From the NCBI GenBank assembly GCA_950295325.1, contig OX485807.1:41694440-41758439 (forward strand): a stretch of DNA of 64,000 bases. The letters run 5' to 3'. The notes beneath the pieces were generated by a model that saw only the letters and a list, made by a program, of their open reading frames with translations, was not told the origin of the DNA and made no database searches. Below are positions 1-11,505 of this stretch, piece by piece. Numbering within the stretch: position 1 is the first letter of the stretch; each line of letters opens with the position of its first letter. Origin of the DNA: Polytrichum commune (lineage: Eukaryota > Streptophyta > Polytrichopsida > Polytrichales > Polytrichaceae). A program made the position numbers and the translations under genes.

Positions 1-1355
1 ACAGAGCAGTTAGGGTGGTGTGCCAATCTGCTGGTTATCTTCTTTGGTGAAATCACAAGGTTCATCGGACCTGGTGTGGAGATTTAAATTTGTGACAGTG
101 TATGAGTCTAAACTCATTGTTTTTGTTTCCAATTCACTTTGTAACTTGACACGTGATCTTTTTGTGAAAGGTTATATCAGGCTTACATAATATATAGAAT
201 TCTCACAACCAAGAAAATGGCAATGGTTGGTACTTAGTCACGGAGTTAGTCTCCTTTGACAGATTTTATTGTGTGGCTGCCGTGCTGATCCCCCCAATTC
301 TTTTCTCTCTGCAGTGATTGGGTACAGCTCCCTCGCCGCCGGCGATCTCAACGTCCACTTTGTAAGTGTTGTGTTTTGTTGCATTTCAGACAGTGAGATG
401 ATGGAATCACAAGTTCCCTGAACACCCAATCCATCTTTCGCACCTAGTGAGTAGTCCAAGAATGAGGTCTCAACTCCATGAGAGATTGATTCAATTCCAC
501 AAACATGAGTTCTCGAATCAGGCTTGAATCCATATATTTCTTTGCTCATTTGGAATCGTGGGACCTTTGGTCATAATTCTCCACAAATTTTCACAAATTA
601 CTCATAACTTGCATTCTTGAGCGCAACAGCTTGTCGCATTTTGAGAATCTGATGAAATATTGACATGCGGGATCGGCGGACAGAACGTCTCTTTAATATT
701 GTGCACAATGATGACGGCTGTCTGGCATGTTTGTAATATGCTGTGCTCCAAACGTTGAAGTTGAAGACTGCTGGAAAATTACCGATCATTTTAGAGGAAT
801 TTATAGAATATATCCCGATTCGATAAAGGAAACCCAAGGATCTCAACCGGTTACAACCAAACCTCTCCTCGATCACTGCTCCAAATAAGGTCTTGAATCT
901 GTATCTTAGTTCGCTCATTTGGAGTTGGACCTCAACCTCATTGACCTATACAGGTATGCAATCCCTCCCCATCCTACCTCTTAATTCTTGCACTAGAATG
1001 CAGATGAGAGAGGTAAGATGACGGCCTCGTCAAGAACCTGGAGTTCTTGAAACCATTCACTTGCTTGCTATTAGTCTAATGAATCTTCATGAACAGGGGT
1101 TCTTTGTAACACACCTCAGGCATTGGAAGTGGCATTAAGTTCAGCAATTTAAGTATTGCCCCATTCTAGTGATAGTACTTTTAGGAGGATTTGCACTAAA
1201 AATGATGAGATCTTTTCTCTTATCCTACACCTAGACCATCCTGGAAGACTTTAAAAAAGTTACTACTGCTGCACGTTTTGTGGCTCACTTCACATTCTAC
1301 AGCATGGTTTTGTCACTTCTGGGCATCTGCTGATGGTTCAGTTTTTCTGCTTCAG
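1..1355. other. Unassigned flank upstream of the CAS exon
   Basis: I see no gene I can support here. Two minus-strand open frames of about 100 codons (238-549 and 598-918) have no recognisable domain and no splice-compatible continuation. A short stretch near 314-361 lies between an AG and a GTAAGTG donor-like site and could be a small exon, but its 16 residues match nothing I know. The segment may hold earlier introns or exons of the CAS gene or the promoter side of a neighbour. Confidence 0.3.
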
Positions 1356-1601
1356 GTGCAATCTATTGCCACTCAAGTGACCCAAACTGCAGGGAGTGCA
1401 TTTGGAGTAGCAAAGGATGTGCTCCAGCAAGTATTCACTGCTGTGAAACCTGCCGTGGATGTGGCCACTCCTTACGTGAAGCAAACAGCAGATGCAGCAT
1501 ACAAGGCTGTGTTGCCTGTAGCAGTGGACTTGGAGCAACAGGCTGAGAAGGCAATTCAGAGCACGGGTGTGGACACCAAGGGTGTTGTGGACGTTGCTAA
1601 G
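1356..1601 (+). CDS. CAS: Partial calcium-sensing receptor, chloroplastic (CAS): one internal exon
   Basis: CAS is a thylakoid membrane protein with a soluble N-terminal half and a C-terminal rhodanese-like domain. It links calcium to stomatal closure, photoacclimation and chloroplast signalling. This exon encodes about 82 residues of the N-terminal Ala/Val/Lys-rich amphipathic region. It aligns without gaps to the Arabidopsis segment that ends in a phenylalanine-asparagine-alanine-alanine-lysine stretch; shared landmarks are the KPA-D-A-P--KQ-A core and a QA-KA-QS-G-D motif. It opens after a CTTCAG acceptor and closes at an AAG|GTAAAA donor, with the frame open throughout. I found no transit peptide exon, membrane segment or rhodanese exon elsewhere in the window. 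Either the introns are very long and cut by the edge or by transposons, or this is an orphaned fragment. The family call is fairly sure; gene integrity is not. Confidence 0.65.
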
Positions 1602-2475
1602 GTAAAAATATATGCTCTTGAAACATGCCTACACATCTCTTGAAAACCTGACTGGTTAGGTATATGGCCCTATTGTGGGCACTTCCAATTCCATAGAATT
1701 TGATAGTCAATTCCAATTTGACTGTTTGTTCAAATTGGGAATCGTCTTGTCCATTCAATTATTGCAAATCGTGAAGATTGTCATTTCAAGTTTCAATATC
1801 AGAGTTGAGATGTAAAAGATATAGGAGGTCAAAATGAATATTATCTTTCTCTTCAAGTGATCACATAGGTGCTCCCAATTGTGTTGAATATTTAACCTCG
1901 ACTGGTGTCTAGATTCTAAGCACATAGTTCTCAACGTATTATGTCTCTTTTGGTGTCTGTTATTAATGACAAACCTTTCCATATACCACTCTAATATGTG
2001 TGTCTGATTAGGAGGAGGGACCACATAAATTTTACATTTCCTTAATGCCACTGAGTCTCATGCAACCAAATATAATGAGTGAAAGAAGGTGCTCAAATCA
2101 AGTGCTTAATCTGATTACACCTGAAACAATTGTGGGCGTAATGAGGTTGATGATGTGTTTCACCCATCCCAGTAGTCGTAGTGGTTGCGAGAGGTGATGT
2201 TGCTGTAAGGGAGGTATCTTGCTGGTGATATTTTGTTTAGAGTTCGCTGTTGATGTCAACCTTACTGTTTACTAGTCTTGGCACATATGTGCAGTAAAAA
2301 TTCCTGATTTACTTCTGTGCACCCAGCAGAATGAGAATCCCATTGGTCATGTTTCTTCCCTGGCTTGGATCCTAGGGCTTGTGTTCCTCGTGCATTAATC
2401 CAGGGCAGATTTTGGTGGATATCAGCCGTCTGATTGAAATAATTATCTCCACCAGCAGGATAGGTTCTTCTCTAA
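1602..2475. other. Noncoding, possibly CAS intron
   Basis: This AT-rich stretch follows the CAS exon donor site. No open frame here resembles the later CAS exons (thylakoid helix, rhodanese domain). No inverted or tandem repeat stands out by eye. Confidence 0.3.
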
Positions 2476-2690
2476 GGGGCACTTTATGCTCGACCTTGAG
2501 GGCCCGTGACCACTGAAATTTAAAATCTTCCATTGGTTTGAAAATGCTGGGACCATCACACTTCACTTTACACTTAGCTTGAGGGCTTAATGGACCAAGG
2601 GAATTTGAATGGATGTAAATCCTACATGGAGTCCCACATGGCATGCAATGGATACTGTTTCAAGGTCTATTGGATATTGTGTCAAGCTCA
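2476..2690 (+). repeat. Degenerate Tourist-like MITE copy (family 1, copy a)
   Basis: The segment starts after a TAA at 2473-2475 with a GGGGCACTT end and a subterminal TTGAGGGCCCGTGACCA motif. It then shares its interior (a TCATTGG-like motif, a CCAAG/GAAGGTGAAGG-like region, and ATCCTACATGGAGTCC) with the copies at 7831-8337 and 12715-12830. The right end is not clear, so the end coordinate is approximate. No coding capacity. Confidence 0.5.
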
Positions 2691-2989
2691 CATCAAAGAG
2701 GTGGATCTAACACAAAATTGGAAGACCTTTGCACTTCCGAAATCTTACCTTGTGTAGAAGGGCCAACACGAATAGGATGGAAATGAAATAGCAATTGGTT
2801 GAGAGCCTGGTCGTGTATGTCTTGAAATGTTCAAGAACCTGAAATGGCGGTCCATCTTCACATAAAAAGACATGTTTGACTAATCATGTGCACTGTGGGA
2901 AAACTTTATTTGAACAGGGATTAGGGCAAATCTCATCGAGGCAAAGCACAAATTTCACGCCCACAAGTGAGTGACTAGTGCTTATTGAG

Positions 2990-5076
2990 ATGGTGGCATC
3001 TAGCTCTAGTTCGCTAAATGCACAAGTGATCGAGAAGGAACTAAAGAAGACATCGCCGAATGACGCCGATCGTGTATTTTCGTTGCGCAAGAACCATGTT
3101 GATCTGAACTTTGCTCTTTGGAAATAATTTGGCATCGTGCAGCAACATGGTAAGGACTGCGAGTATGCAGCGTGCTTCAGCTGCAAGAAAATATACACGT
3201 TCAAGAAAACCACGGGTACTAGCACCATGATTGATCATAAGTGTCCTAAGGCTGAAAGATCGGGGAGTGGAGCAATGAACGTATTTGCAACAAAGGGCGT
3301 CCCCACCACACATGATAAGAAGACGATGACGCTTGCGGCTGCCAACTTCTGCGCAATTGACCTCCGACCATTTGAATCCATAGCCGGACAGGGTTTGAAA
3401 GGGCTTGTTTAAACAACTTTGAACATCGGTGTTGCAAGCAACAAGCAACTCAAGGTTGATGACATGTTGTGTCAACCAATTACCGCCAGACGCAATATAG
3501 AGGCTCGCGCGACGGCGGGGCGCGCTATAGTGGCAAAGCGTCTTCAAGAACACATTGCTACTGACGTATCCATGGCAAGCACCCTTGATCTCTGGATGGA
3601 CAGTATAAAGAAGGTAGCTTATATATCTGTCACGGCGCATTACATCGATGAAGAGTTTGCTCTATTTGATCGAACATTGCATGTGAAGCCTATTCGTGAT
3701 GAGAGCCACACCACCGTTATGGTTTTGGACGAGTTCAAGGAAGCTCTGGACATCTTCGGTATCAAGGATTTGGTGTTCGATAAAATCACTGTTGTGGCGG
3801 ATTGTGGATCGAACATCGTCGCCAAAGATGGCATTTCAAGCGAGTTTGACTTGTTAAGGTGCATTGATCATAAAATCGCGAATTGTCTGACCTACGTACT
3901 CAACAAGACTATGAAACAGGTCAATGGTAAGAAGAGCAAGTCTTTTTACCGATACCTTGATGAGCCCAACATGGCGGCCCTATACACTCTCATTGACGCC
4001 TGTAAGAGTTTGGTCGCATATTTTAAAAAGTCAAATCTTCAATCAAAGCTGTCGAAGACGCTGAAACAAGATAATGCAACCACATGGAACTCACTATACC
4101 ATTGTCTGCTTAGTGTTTTTGAAATGCTAATTGAGGTGATCGATCTATTGAAGCAGAAGGATGCACTGCAAAAAGTTGCCTCAATCTCAGAGACGTGTTT
4201 GAAACACTTAATTGACTTGTTGGCACCATTTCAGAAGGCAACTCTAGATCTCGAGCAATTCAAAGAGCCGACACTGCACAAGGTTGTATTTTGGCGATTT
4301 TAACTGTTGAAGCATCTAAAACCTGTTATGAACGATGTGATTAATGACGATGGTACCGTCAAGACGAGCAAAGACTCCCCTTCGATCATAGCTTGTTAGT
4401 GCCTCTTGACACCACTAGTGCAAGAGAAGATGGAGCTCGACGTGCTCCATGTCGTAGCAACACTTATGGATCCCGTTATGAAGAACCATATGCGCAAGAT
4501 GGAGGTCCCTGATGCTTTAGTTACTAAGGCGAAAGCAAAACTAAGGGAGCTTATGCGCTCAATTGGCACGGCACAGGGGAGGTTTTAGCTAATTTGGATC
4601 ACGAGAAAGATGATGCACTGGCCCCACCACAAAAGAAGCGTTGTAATGATGACACGATGTCTACGTACGATGAGTTTGAGGATGAGTTAGAAGAGATTCA
4701 TGACAATGGGGCTGAGATCGTAGTTATTAGCAACTTCGACGCACGTATTGAGCTTGAGTTCAGTATGTATGAGACATACAAGGTCACTGATCTCGAAAAA
4801 ATTGAGATCATTGCAGCGGTGAGCTTAGCATTGCCAATGAATCAGGATACCACTGCTAAATTCAGTATTCTCTTGTGGTAGAAGCTGAAAGGAGCCCCCA
4901 CATTCCCCATCATGTCGCGCGTGGCGCGTTCGGTTTTGTGCATCCCTACATCCAGCTCCAAATCGGAGTCAAACTTCTCGGATGCAGGGAATACGCTAAC
5001 CAAGAAGCGCTCCGGGCTGAAGCCAGCGATAGTGAACGACCTTTTATTTGTCCAATCCAACCAAGACTTGGTGTAG
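2990..5076 (+). pseudogene. hAT-superfamily transposase pseudogene (BED finger to C-terminal dimerisation domain)
   Basis: The reading frame starts at ATG 2990. It carries a BED-type zinc finger (CFSC near 3173-3184, DHKC near 3233), then a hAT core with the LDLWMDS, VADCGSN and CIDHKIANCL-like stretches (about 3580-3890). It ends with a hAT dimerisation domain containing SVLCIP, SESNFSDAGN and LTKKRSGLKP near 4930-5035. The frame is broken by in-frame stops near 3124 (inside the W-K-x-F-G motif), 3410, 4301, 4394 and 4859 (inside a WWKL-type motif), and by a frameshift near 4570-4590. At least one stop looks like TGG to TAG and another like CAA to TAA, which fits C-to-T decay. A functional copy would encode a cut-and-paste transposase; this one is dead. 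Terminal inverted repeats were not found. Confidence 0.85.
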
Positions 5077-5080
5077 GCGG

Positions 5081-5275
5081 GTAATACACATTACACAATT
5101 TTTGAATACATGGGTGCAATTTGAACAGCATGGGTAGGCATGGGTGGGCACATGTCATGCTATGTGTGGGCATGGGCGCGCACATGTCATGCTATGGATG
5201 GGCATGGGTGGGCATGGGCGCGCACATGTCATGCTATGGATGGGCATGGGTGGGCATAGGTCGTTGCTGATGCGC
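5081..5275 (+). repeat. Short GGGCATGGGTGGGCA-type tandem repeats
   Basis: Variants of GGGCATGGGTGGGCAC and CACATGTCATGCTATG alternate here, with CACATGTC boxes at about 5149, 5181 and 5223 (spacings of 32 and 42). The array lies immediately 3' of the hAT reading frame, where hAT elements often carry subterminal binding repeats for their transposase. That role is inferred. Confidence 0.6.
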
Positions 5276-5313
5276 ATGGTCTGGGTATGGGTGCAATTTT
5301 AAAGGAAAATGTT

Positions 5314-5454
5314 GGGCTCTGCTTCACACTACACTTGAGGGTCCGTGACCACACTACATGATTTTGGAGGTGTGTTGGGATGGCCTTTGGGCACTTTCTT
5401 TTGGGCTCTCACAATTTTATGGTTACGGCTCTTGGCTCGTGTGTGAAGTGGCCC
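5314..5454. mobile_element. Short Tourist-like MITE (family 1, copy c)
   Basis: About 140 bp with inverted ends: GGGCTCTGCTTCACAC on the left, GTGTGAAGTGGCCC on the right. The subterminal left part (ACTTGAGGGTCCGTGAC) pairs with GTTACGGCTCTTGGCTCGT on the right. A TTA follows the right end. It is closely related to 8203-8337. No coding capacity; it would depend on a PIF/Harbinger transposase in trans. Confidence 0.65.
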
Positions 5455-7267
5455 TTAACACATCCTAGTTACAAAAATGATCAAAAAATATGGTTATATG
5501 TGAGTCGTGACAATTATAATATTGCACAACCTACAACTTCCGCTTCTTTTTTTAAAATAGGAAGTTGGAAGTAGGCTACACTATTTATTCCAATTAATGT
5601 GTGTTACTGCTCAAAGTTAAATAGTGGTATAAGTATTTAGCAAAAATATGATAGTTTACCACGAAAAGTCAGTTATGTTTTATAATGTCCAAATAACATG
5701 TCGAATTTTCATTAATAAAAATTGAACTCCTTAGTAAGATGTTATTGCATTGCATAACTTTCAATAGAAACACACACTAATTGGGATAATCAATGTTGTT
5801 AGGCAACCACAAATACAACCTATCATTTGATGCACCACATTCTTGGAATTCTTTGGGTAACTTGTCATGTATGTGCCAGTCCCACACAGTCGTTCGGTTG
5901 GTAGGCATGCAAAGCTTATTCTCATATTTTTCAATATATTATTCCAACTACATGGGTTTGGGTGCAAATTCCCTTGCATTCCCCACATGTCTATTCACCC
6001 TTGCAGAGTGAACATTACTGAGGTTGAGTACCATTCATTTTGCAAGGTTGGCCCAACATACAAGGAAGTCATTCTTCGAGAATTACATGCACTAGAGGTG
6101 CAACACCCTAGTGTTGAGCAATGTTGTGATAGAGAACAAATAAACATGGTAGTCTTTATGAACTATAAATCCCTATAGATATTTTTATCACACATGATGC
6201 TACAATTGATAAATATATTGAATCTTTAGATGATTGGATTAACATTCAATCTCCCGTTTGAGGCCCAAAATGGCTCTTTGGACCTTCAAGAGGTTAGTTA
6301 ATGTCCACCCAAATCTACTTGCACGTGAACATCTATGAGATGAAATTGTGTGTTCAAGTGTATGTAATCATCGGACTTGAAGATGAACTAGAAACTTAAG
6401 CATACCAAAAGTCTTTGTAATTGAGTCCAGCATGAGCATCGGTCGTATTACCTATTTCCAATACTTTTGTATTCTCAAAATTAGGTTTCCTTTGCCAAGA
6501 TTAAAAATGAAGCCTTATACAAAATTTGAAATTGACCAATGTAATCTTCCAACATTAAATAACTATATGGTGATGCATATGTTAAATTTCATAACTTTAA
6601 ACAAACTTCTTGGTTGTGTTTTGTGGGACTGAGTATCATTAGCATAACTCTCCTTTAATTTTGGGATTCCTTGTTTGTGGGGAGCACTCAAGTTGTGTAA
6701 TGTGAATTTTATGACAAGCAGTTGTAAATCAACAGAGCTTTTTTTTTTATCGCAACCTCTTTCTTTGGAAAGAAACCATCATGTAGTTGCTTAGAGTTTA
6801 TATGTTGTAAGGAAATGTAATACGATACTATAAGTTATTCCCATAGAGGCTAAAATATTTCATGGATTTTTATAAGGATAGATATATCCATTGGTTGTGT
6901 TCTCACGTCATCATTCTAGTTATCGGTTTGCCTTGGGCACCGTCACACGGTTTATCCAATGGCTCCAATACCAAGGAGGATATAGAATTTCCAAGTCATC
7001 CAACAAGGAGCTACTAATGCCTTGGATGCCAACCTCGATATTAAAGTAGTTGAAGAGATCTTTTTCCATATTGTGCATGGTTCATTGTATATATTTTGAT
7101 TACCTACATTGAGTTAGTATATGATGATTAATGTAGGCAAGAGCATGTGTGGGCTATCAAAAACAAGCATACACATGTGCATCTAAGAACTTAGCAATCA
7201 ACCTTGAAGGAGCTACAAAACATTGATGTGGCAAGCACTATCACTTGGCTTTCAAATATATAACATA
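5455..7267. other. AT-rich intergenic DNA
   Basis: There are short open frames on both strands (for example 5867-6178 +) with no recognisable domain. I see no convincing gene and no clear repeat. Confidence 0.3.
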
Positions 7268-7376
7268 TGGTAATTACACCTTAGGCATGGCCTAGGATGT
7301 TCTACGAACATACACTTTATTCACTCCGGCCTTACCAAAGACCGGAGTTCTTCTTCTTCTTCTGGTAATTACACCT
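7268..7376. mobile_element. SINE-like mini-insertion with 14-bp target-site duplications
   Basis: An exact direct repeat TGGTAATTACACCT occurs at 7268-7281 and 7363-7376 and brackets 81 bp. The insert ends in a (TTC)n tract (about 7348-7362). Just before it lies a hairpin with ACTCCGG/CCGGAGT arms (about 7323-7347). Long perfect target duplications plus a simple-repeat tail are the mark of target-primed reverse transcription by LINE machinery. It has no reading frame. It could be a severely 5'-truncated SINE or a retroposed small RNA; I recognise no parent. Confidence 0.55.
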
Positions 7377-7830
7377 AATTGTGATCTTGACCCAAGAGCA
7401 CCGTCTATCAATTCTTGCTATCATTTGAACGTGGCTTAAACATGTTTAAATCCTAAAGTTAGCTTTAGACAAACTCCTTTATGATTCAAGGTGTATTCAT
7501 ATGGTATCCTTGTTCCATAAGGAGCCGGCGTTTATATCTATCTATCTATCTTCATATTGTGTTCAAATATACAATGCTAAGATGTGTTAAAATCACCAAC
7601 AACATCCAATATAATTGAGGCAAATTCTTGATATAAAATACACCAAGATGCTTAAAAAGCTCGATTATAAGTGTATTAACCTTATTCAACGTAATCATTG
7701 TTGAAATCTATTTGAAAACAACATCTTTATTGTAAAGACCGGGGTTGTTGTCGAGGTGAAGCCTAGAAAGAGTTATAAAGACACCAACCTTTAGTCAACC
7801 TCACCCCATGCAAGGAGCGAGCCAAACTAA

Positions 7831-8337
7831 GGGCCACTTCACACACACACAAGACTGAGGGCCCGTGACCATTGCAATCTAAAAGCTCTCATTGGTCAAA
7901 AGGACATAGACCGTCCAAGTTCACACACGAAGGTGAAGGCCTAAAGGCTCAAAGAAGATTTCATGTATGAAAAATCTACATGGAGTCCTACATGGCGGAC
8001 TATGGATAAGGTTTCATGGTCTCCAGGAATTTGCGTTAGGACAAATTGCATGGCAGATTTCATAACATATTCCAAGACAGACAAAACACCACCAAGTAAT
8101 TTTCTTAAATTGATAGAATTTGAGACATATTAGATTAAACCAAATCCTCCCCTCTTTTTCCGTCAACAGAATATGCAACGGTCCCACAACATGGTTCATT
8201 CTCACTTCACACTATGCTTGAGAGCCCGTGACTACATAAAACGGCTTTCCCAACACCCATGGTACAATCTTTGGATGAGAGTCAAGTGTCCTCACCATTA
8301 CTAGGTCACGGCTCTTGGCTCATGTGTGAAGTGGCCC
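7831..8337. mobile_element. Tourist-like MITE, 507 bp, TAA target duplication (family 1, copies b+d)
   Basis: The ends are GGGCCACTTCACAC on the left and GTGTGAAGTGGCCC on the right, perfect inverted repeats of 14 bp, flanked by TAA at 7828-7830 and 8338-8340. A 3-bp TWA duplication and G-rich ends are typical of PIF/Harbinger MITEs. Inside, 8203-8337 on its own resembles the complete short element at 5314-5454, with another CACTTCACACTATGCTTGAG end. The unit may therefore be a composite in which a short copy lies at the right end of a longer one. No transposase is encoded. Confidence 0.7.
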
Positions 8338-8340
8338 TAA

Positions 8341-9326
8341 GTAGACATTCGTAGAGCATTCAAAGGGAGTGTGTGCTCAAACATGAGGTGAGCCATCCTT
8401 GGATGGACACTATTGGCATTTTGGGGTTTTAAAACGAGTACAAACTACATGAGCATGTTCACTTACTATATTCAAACGAGGAGCATTCATCTTTGCAATC
8501 AAGATGATTATTCTTTGTGTTCTTCCTCGAGATGTCTTTCTCTTGCATACATATATTATAGACTTGGATGAAGTGGGTTACCAAAATATCCTAGGTGTTG
8601 TTGTCATTTTCCATGTTGTTGTGTTCTTATTATCTACACACCGGTTGAGCTAGGCTGGTGTGTAGGTACAAAAGTTGTTGAAACTTGAAAACGTTGCAGC
8701 CTTTGGCTTAGGTGGAGGTCACACATGCCTGAAACTGGAGGTGTTCATAAAAAGAAATAAATGTCCTAGACTTGAGACATGAAACCGGAAGTTTTGCAAC
8801 TTGCAATCACACTTCATGTGCAAACGAATCAACGTTTTGATTATTTTGATGACATATGGTGAATTGAAGAGTTGCAAGGTTTCACACACCCAAGGTTTGA
8901 CCAAATACTAGTAAATTTATTTGGTTTCACATGTCTTCCTCTATTCATATATATTTTTTAATCAAAATAAATCAAGAATGACTCCTATAAAACCATGGAG
9001 GAGGGTCATTGGAGATTCTCTTTTCATCACTCATGGTTTGTCTTTGTGTAATATCAATGGACCCTCTTGATATATTATTGCTCCTCCATTGATATTACAC
9101 AATACCAAAAATTGATTATTTTTCCCATGTTTTAGAAAAAATAAAAATTAGGGAGCTTCAGGTGTATCCTATCTCAAACCCTTATTGGGAGGTTACACAT
9201 AAAGTAGCTAGTATGGCAAGCCACTGCAAAAACATGTGATGCAATTTATGTAGTAAAATATTGGATGAATATGTATATATATATTATGTGCAACTTACTT
9301 AGACCTTATGTACGAGCCAAAAACCA
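8341..9326. other. Intergenic DNA with a small hairpin
   Basis: No gene is visible. A 16-bp inverted repeat (GTGTAATATCAATGGA at about 9046 and its complement at about 9085-9100) forms a short hairpin of unknown meaning. Confidence 0.4.
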
Positions 9327-9770
9327 ATGGAGCTTGAAATAACCAGTGCTGCAATTTTGAAAGGATTAGCATCCGGGGTATCAAGTAAAGATATTTCTAG
9401 TCGCTATGACATAGGGAAGAGCATGTTGATGAAATACATGCTCATGAATGGTGATGCATTATCTGATAGAGATTTTAAAATATATGTAAAAAAATCCTAT
9501 GTTTATTAGTATACTTCATGGACAAAGATAATTTTAAGATATTACATAGATAAGCTATATATGTGGCGCTATCGACAACACACATATCAAGCTTACACAA
9601 AAAGCATGAAGTAGCACTTGTTCCTAGAGACAATTGGATTAAAAATGATTCTTGTAGTATGCTCCTACAAACAATGGTGAATTTAATCATTTTTGGAGGA
9701 ATGTGGCTATATTGGCACTTGGTGGGACCCATGATGCAACTCACCATTGTGCTCCATCCTCATGCAACAT
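9327..9770 (+). pseudogene. PIF/Harbinger (HARBI1-like) transposase remnant
   Basis: The first 60 codons (9327-9506) read like the helix-turn-helix lead-in of plant HARBI1 proteins, with ILKGLASGVSSKDISSRYDI and a following DALSDRDF stretch. A second frame at 9559-9609 gives a CGAIDNTHIKL motif with the first catalytic Asp at 9574-9576. A third block, after frameshifts near 9605 and 9680, gives the MLLQTMV-type strand and GGTHDA with the second catalytic Asp at about 9733-9735. The third acidic residue and the rest of the domain are missing. A working parent would be the kind of enzyme able to move the TWA-flanked MITEs around it. The family call is fairly sure; the copy is inactive. Confidence 0.7.
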
Positions 9771-11505
9771 TATGCAACATGAAATCTTATTAAAAAAAAC
9801 AAGCTCTTGACCAAAGGGAAAGAACATCAGGCCCTATGTAGTTGGTGATGCAATTTACCATTTTCTCATCAATATTCCAAAATTATACATATTGAACGTT
9901 TTCTAAATATATGCAAGGAGATGCTTATGACAAGGCATTGGGGAGTGGACATTTCAATTATTACATTTTTTATAATGTGGCCATTCCTATGGAACCCCCT
10001 AGGTACCCTTGGCCACCTCCAACCCCATGATTTTTAATATGGCTATGCACCAATGATTTGCAATGTATAATAGTATATCATTATTCCATAATTATTGTAC
10101 ATAAAATAACCATAAATAACCCTATAATAAAATAAATAAAATGAAGTCACCAAACTTTAAACGAGTGTGTATGAAATTGGATGAAACTTTGTATAATCAA
10201 GCATATGTGACTTCTTTGCTCCAATGGTTGTGGTCAATGCTCCTCTTTTGAAGACTTGACATAAAAATCAATGCCCCGGCCCGTTCAACTTCATGATGTT
10301 TCTTACGCCAATCAATCTTGGATTGTATATTGTTGATGGTCCACAACTTGTCAAGTTGTTTTGGTTGAGAGTATTGACAATCTCCAACCAATGATGCATT
10401 TTTCAATTTATTGCGGTTAATGTAAGTCACATAGAGCTCTTCATAAATTTAGAGCAAAGAAGTAATTTTGCTCATCGTCTCGTTTCATCAGTGGATGTGT
10501 GGAAGTCTTGGAAGTCTTGGGAGCCATGATGCTACATGACAAACACAAAACCAAAATTTCAAAAATATATCTCAAATTTTGATATTGATAACTCATGAGA
10601 TGCTTAGTTTCCGGCACCAACCCCATCTTCAAGTTGACTAATTAACAAATTGACCAAAATATTAATCTCAAATACTTAAAACCCAGTGTTGCGTTCTCAT
10701 CGGCCTCCATAATCAAGGGTTGTGTTTTCCCTCCACTTTTTTTCTAAGAGTTGACAACATGTACGGAAGGCAAATCTACATTCTTAGCTGCCATTTCACT
10801 AGGGAACAAGCTCCCATTTACAACCTCGGGATGTGCGTATGGTGGCTTCCAAGGCCTAAACTTTCAGCTTCAGGGCTTGTGTGGCTGAGTAAACAAAGAA
10901 CAATTTGAGCCAACTCGGTCGCTACCCTTGCTTCTTTACTACCAATTCGGTCATTCATTGAAGAGCTTCAAATGTTCCTTAAAGTTTACTTCAAAATAGG
11001 GTTTTTCCGCATCCAAAACATGGTTCGGTTCATCTCCTATTGTCATGATTTTGAATTGGGAAATTGAAAAACAAACCAAGTTCATGTGTAACTACACAAC
11101 CTATTATACTTAGTGTCACTTACAATTCGGAATTATACACAATTATGCTACATCTATTTACCTTATATCTCACATCTAAGCAACATATGTCGAAACCGGT
11201 TGCTATAGCACGGCGTAACTCCAAAGAGTAAGTGACACTGAATAACATATTTAGCAAAGTAAGCCAGTTCTTCCCATCCATTGACATGGCCTCCCCTTGA
11301 GTCTCATAATAAATCCCTACATTGTATTTGCTAAAGTCATACAATAATAAGCCAACATTAAGGCCTGTGTGGCCCATGCAGGAATGCTGGTAACTTCAGA
11401 AGTGGCCTGATGAATCTGACAATGGAAGCAAAAGCCAACTTGCATGCCATATGCAACAATGATACGTACAGTGTAAGCATGGGTGTGGAGGGGGACGAAG
11501 CACAC
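9771..11505. other. Intergenic DNA without a recognised gene
   Basis: Several 60-85 codon frames occur on both strands, none with a known domain, conserved motif or splice context. I see nothing to annotate. Confidence 0.3.

Noticed and set aside
238-918. Two minus-strand frames of about 100 codons at the left edge
   Set aside because: No recognisable motif, no splice-linked continuation, and length within chance expectation.
5081-5275. CRISPR-like array
   Set aside because: Repeat spacing is irregular, the spacers are themselves repeats, and the DNA is plant nuclear; it fits hAT subterminal repeats.
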